Part shown: positions 7,954 to 9,978 of the stretch, one piece after another
Layout of the letters: every line of letters begins with the position of its first letter
Position numbering within the stretch: the stretch's first letter is position 1
The notes under the pieces: generated by a model
Seen by the model: the letters and a program-made list of their open reading frames with translations, nothing else
Told to the model about the DNA's origin: nothing
Databases searched by the model: none
Origin: Candidatus Sumerlaeota bacterium
Lineage (GTDB): Bacteria; Sumerlaeota; Sumerlaeia; JADFCT01
NCBI GenBank assembly: GCA_017161665.1
Contig: JADFCT010000111.1
Span: 1 to 9,978, forward strand
Length of the DNA: 9,978 bases
Reading direction: 5' to 3'
Translations under genes and position numbers: made by a program

Positions 7954-8340
7954 TCACGTGGGCTCCTGGGATCCGTCCAGATATTTATGCACGACGTCCT
8001 CCAGTTTGGAGGGGTCAAAGGGTTTGGTCAAATAATCATTGGCGCCGGCCTCCAAGCCCTTGCGCACGGCGCCTTCATGGGTTGCGGCTGAGAACATGAC
8101 AATAGGAATATGTTCTGTTTCCGGATTTCCCCGCACATGGGAGACCACTTCATAGCCGTTCATGATCGGCATCATCACATCAAGCAGAATCAGATCCGGC
8201 TTTTCGCGGTCGATCACTTCCGTCGCGTCCAGACCATCAAAGGCCGTGATAATGTCATACCCTTTCGACTCCAGATACAGCCGGACGACGATCTTAATGT
8301 CCTCTTCATCGTCGGCCAAGAGTATTTTTTTTCGTTCCAT
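7954..8340 (-). CDS. Stand-alone CheY-like response regulator receiver
   Basis: The 128 residues make one complete receiver domain with no output domain. The acidic pocket is Asp10-Asp11 in LLADDEED, the phospho-acceptor is Asp54 in LILLDVMMP, the switch Ser84 is in VMFSAATH, and Lys106 is in YLTKPF. All key positions for phosphotransfer and switching are intact. Such proteins act through protein-protein contact, as CheY and Spo0F do. It has the best ribosome binding site in the window and appears to be the first gene of the minus-strand operon running into the FHA-GAF, O-antigen ligase and DUF368 genes. No histidine kinase is present in the window, so it is an orphan here. Its partner may be the FHA-GAF protein, but nothing in the sequence proves that. 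Confidence 0.93.
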   Translation of the reverse strand: MERKKILLADDEEDIKIVVRLYLESKGYDIITAFDGLDATEVIDREKPDLILLDVMMPIMNGYEVVSHVRGNPETEHIPIVMFSAATHEGAVRKGLEAGANDYLTKPFDPSKLEDVVHKYLDGSQEPT

Positions 8341-8348
8341 GCCTGCGT

Positions 8349-8354
8349 CCTCCT
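8349..8354 (-). promoter_or_regulatory. Ribosome binding site of the receiver gene
   Basis: A perfect AGGAGG on the minus strand lies eight bases upstream of the ATG at 8340, which confirms that start. Confidence 0.8.
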
Positions 8355-8389
8355 GCCATCAACCATTCACTCCCGCCCGGAACAACACC

Positions 8390-8432
8390 GCGCACAAATC
8401 ACTATTGCGCAAGGAACGATTTCCGAGTTCCT
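8390..8432. repeat. Two adjacent short dyads upstream of the receiver gene
   Basis: The first is GCGCA (8390-8394) paired with TGCGC (8406-8410). The second is AGGAAC (8412-8417) paired with GTTCCT (8427-8432). Each spans 21 bp and their centres are 22 bp apart. A perfect 8-bp palindrome, TTGCGCAA (8405-8412), sits at the junction. They could be operator half-sites or leader hairpins. The arms are short enough that chance is a real alternative. Confidence 0.25.
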
Positions 8433-8528
8433 GCCCCAAAACTCATTTAACCTGTCTTATTCCTAGCCCGCCCAAGGCCTTCCAGGCAAGGGTTAAACGC
8501 CATTGATTTTAGATGGTTTCAGGCGATT

Positions 8529-9978
8529 CTACTTTTCCTCGTCCGATGAATCGGTCCGTTCCGCCGTCTCGGCCTTGTCCTTTTTGTCGGAAGCCGGGGT
8601 CTTCTCGGTAGGCTTATCCCAGCCGGCGCCGACCGTCCGTTGCAGGAATTGCTCAAACTTGGCGTACAAACTGGAATTGTCCACATCCCCGGCCAGTCCG
8701 TGGCCACCACTCGGATCAATAAACAATTCGACCAAGGTCGCCTTGCCCGCTTTGAGCAATTCGCGATAGATGCGGATCGAGTCCTGATACAATACATTCG
8801 TGTCTTCCAGACCATGGACCAGCAACAGGGGGTCTTTCAGGTTTTTGGCCAGTGGCAGAAGCGAATACTCCTCCAGCTTGTCTTGCGCCGTATCAATGGC
8901 GCCGATCGTCTTGCGGGTATAACTGGCATAGTAGTTTTCCCATTCCGTGGGGCCGGCCACCGAAATGCCCGCGCCAAAGACGCCCGGTTTGCTGTACAGG
9001 CTCATCTGGGTCTGGAAACCGCCGAAACTCCAGCCATGAATCCCCACCCGCTTGGCGTCCACGCCATACGCCTCGCCCATATATTTGACCGCGTCCTCCA
9101 GGTCTTCGACCTGCGGTTTGCCGACCTGCTCATAATTCGATTTCTCAAACAATCCGCCGTAGCCGGAATTGCCCCGCGGATCGATCACGAAAGAAAGGTA
9201 TCCATTCTTTTGGGCCATATAATACCCGAAGAAATAGGCGCTCCGGTTGAAATTGCCTTCCGTGACCTGTTTGCGTGTGCCCAAGGGGCCACCGTAGAAA
9301 TAGACATAGGCGGGCCGCTGATCCGTCTTCTTCCAGTTGGGCGGTTTGAAGGCAAACCCATAGATGTCGTGACCATGGCGATTCTTGAACTCGAAAAATT
9401 CAGGGCGGAACCGGGTGTACGTCTTCGCCTCATCGGGATGCGAATCCGTCAGAATCCGGTGGGACTCCGTATCGCTGCCGTCCACGAAGGCCAGTTCATT
9501 GAGCGCGCCATACCGGACGAAGTTCCCAAGGGCCTTTTGCCCGTCCGGGCTGATCGCCACGTCCGAATACACGCCAGCGTCTTTTGAAATTCGAATCATC
9601 TCACCGGTTTCCGTGGAGATACGATAAGCGTTGACGCGCGACGGATGTTCCCGCGTCGAGGTGGCGAACATCCATTTCCGATCAAGACTGAGTTCCAGGG
9701 GATAGATTTCAAACCGTCCCTGCGTCAAAGGGCGCTGACTTTCATACGTCGGATCCAGAAGGTGGAGATGACGGAAGCCGGTTTGTTCGCTGAGATAAAC
9801 GATACGGTGGTTGTCAGCCAGATAGCGTGGATCCGTCATCCCGGGCGTGTTGGGACCGCCCGTGTGGAGGAAGCGATAAATCTCTTCGGCGGGTTCATAC
9901 TTGTATGCCTTGTCCGCCTTGCGTTGCGCCTCCAAGGGGTCCTTTTTCTCCGCCGTGTCCGTTTCGTCCTTGTCCGTT
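8529..9978 (-). CDS. S9 family serine peptidase, dipeptidyl-peptidase IV-like (N-terminus missing)
   Basis: The frame is open to the right edge, so the start, any signal peptide and much of the beta-propeller are outside the window; about 483 residues are visible. The visible part begins with a charged Lys/Asp/Glu/Thr-rich stretch and then propeller-like strands (SEQTGFRHLHLLD, LTQGRFEIYPLELS). The alpha/beta-hydrolase domain has the YFYGGP loop, DPRGNSGYGG, and a full catalytic triad: Ser in GWSFGG (codon 9029-9027), Asp in HGLEDTN (8804-8802) and His in SGGHG (8702-8700). S9B enzymes remove N-terminal dipeptides, often after proline, usually in the periplasm or outside the cell. The residues that would bind the substrate N-terminus lie mostly in the missing part, so exact specificity is open. 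The C-terminus is a Lys/Glu/Asp/Ser/Thr-rich tail of about 29 residues after the hydrolase fold. The gene lies 188 bp upstream of the receiver gene and may be a separate unit. Confidence 0.9.
   Translation of the reverse strand, partial: TDKDETDTAEKKDPLEAQRKADKAYKYEPAEEIYRFLHTGGPNTPGMTDPRYLADNHRIVYLSEQTGFRHLHLLDPTYESQRPLTQGRFEIYPLELSLDRKWMFATSTREHPSRVNAYRISTETGEMIRISKDAGVYSDVAISPDGQKALGNFVRYGALNELAFVDGSDTESHRILTDSHPDEAKTYTRFRPEFFEFKNRHGHDIYGFAFKPPNWKKTDQRPAYVYFYGGPLGTRKQVTEGNFNRSAYFFGYYMAQKNGYLSFVIDPRGNSGYGGLFEKSNYEQVGKPQVEDLEDAVKYMGEAYGVDAKRVGIHGWSFGGFQTQMSLYSKPGVFGAGISVAGPTEWENYYASYTRKTIGAIDTAQDKLEEYSLLPLAKNLKDPLLLVHGLEDTNVLYQDSIRIYRELLKAGKATLVELFIDPSGGHGLAGDVDNSSLYAKFEQFLQRTVGAGWDKPTEKTPASDKKDKAETAERTDSSDEEK

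Larger units (their letters stand above)
8341..8528 (-). other. Intergenic region upstream of the receiver operon
   Basis: This 188-bp gap is the only sizeable non-coding stretch in the window and the most likely place for the promoter of the receiver operon. I found no convincing sigma-70 type -35/-10 pair. I also found no hairpin with a T-run that would clearly terminate the S9 peptidase transcript. It contains the dyads listed separately and the receiver's ribosome binding site. Read-through from the peptidase gene cannot be excluded. Confidence 0.4.

Noticed and set aside
8476..8488. GCCT-GGA-AGGC hairpin downstream of the S9 peptidase gene as a terminator
   Set aside because: The stem is four base pairs with a three-base loop and no following T-run on the minus strand.
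8640..9587. Plus-strand open frame of 315 codons
   Set aside because: It is antisense to the S9 peptidase, which has a complete catalytic triad; no motif was seen in the antisense product.

Overview
The window looks like a chromosomal segment of a free-living, moderately GC-rich Gram-negative bacterium. A very large secreted protein combines a CotH kinase domain, a chitobiase-C/FN3-like domain and repeated lamin-tail domains. That architecture is typical of the Planctomycetota/Verrucomicrobiota group and of neighbouring candidate phyla such as Hydrogenedentota or Sumerlaeota. Clear AGGAGG-type ribosome binding sites are used. The exact phylum cannot be fixed from sequence alone. No tRNA, rRNA, CRISPR array, insertion sequence or phage gene was seen.

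Layout. Bases 1-3735 on the plus strand hold the 3' part of the CotH/lamin-tail gene; its start lies upstream of the window. All other genes are on the minus strand and converge on it. In transcription order they are: an S9 (dipeptidyl-peptidase IV-type) serine peptidase, cut at the window's right edge (9978-8529); a 188-bp gap; a stand-alone CheY-like receiver (8340-7954); a 44-bp gap; an FHA-GAF protein (7909-6962); a 14-bp overlap; an O-antigen ligase/Wzy-type membrane protein with a C-terminal TPR-like region (6975-5023); a 46-bp gap; and a DUF368/PopT-type undecaprenyl-phosphate translocase (4976-3732). The last gene's stop codon overlaps the CotH gene's stop tail to tail by 4 bp.

How the genes may work together. 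The four genes from the receiver to the DUF368 protein are tightly packed and probably form one operon. Its two downstream products meet in undecaprenyl-carrier metabolism. Wzy polymerases and O-antigen ligases use undecaprenyl-pyrophosphate-linked glycans and release the spent carrier on the periplasmic side. DUF368 proteins return undecaprenyl phosphate across the inner membrane. The two upstream products are signalling proteins with no enzymatic output domain: a phospho-acceptor receiver and a phosphothreonine-reading FHA fused to a GAF sensor. The inference is a regulated surface-glycan and carrier-recycling module. It is not proven, and no sensor kinase or Ser/Thr kinase for it is in the window.

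The most unusual points are an extra soluble domain of about 105 residues before the last membrane helix of the DUF368 protein, the signalling/carrier operon itself, a jelly-roll-like domain nested inside the FN3-like domain of the CotH protein, and a TTG start with a strong ribosome binding site that resets the start of the O-antigen ligase gene.
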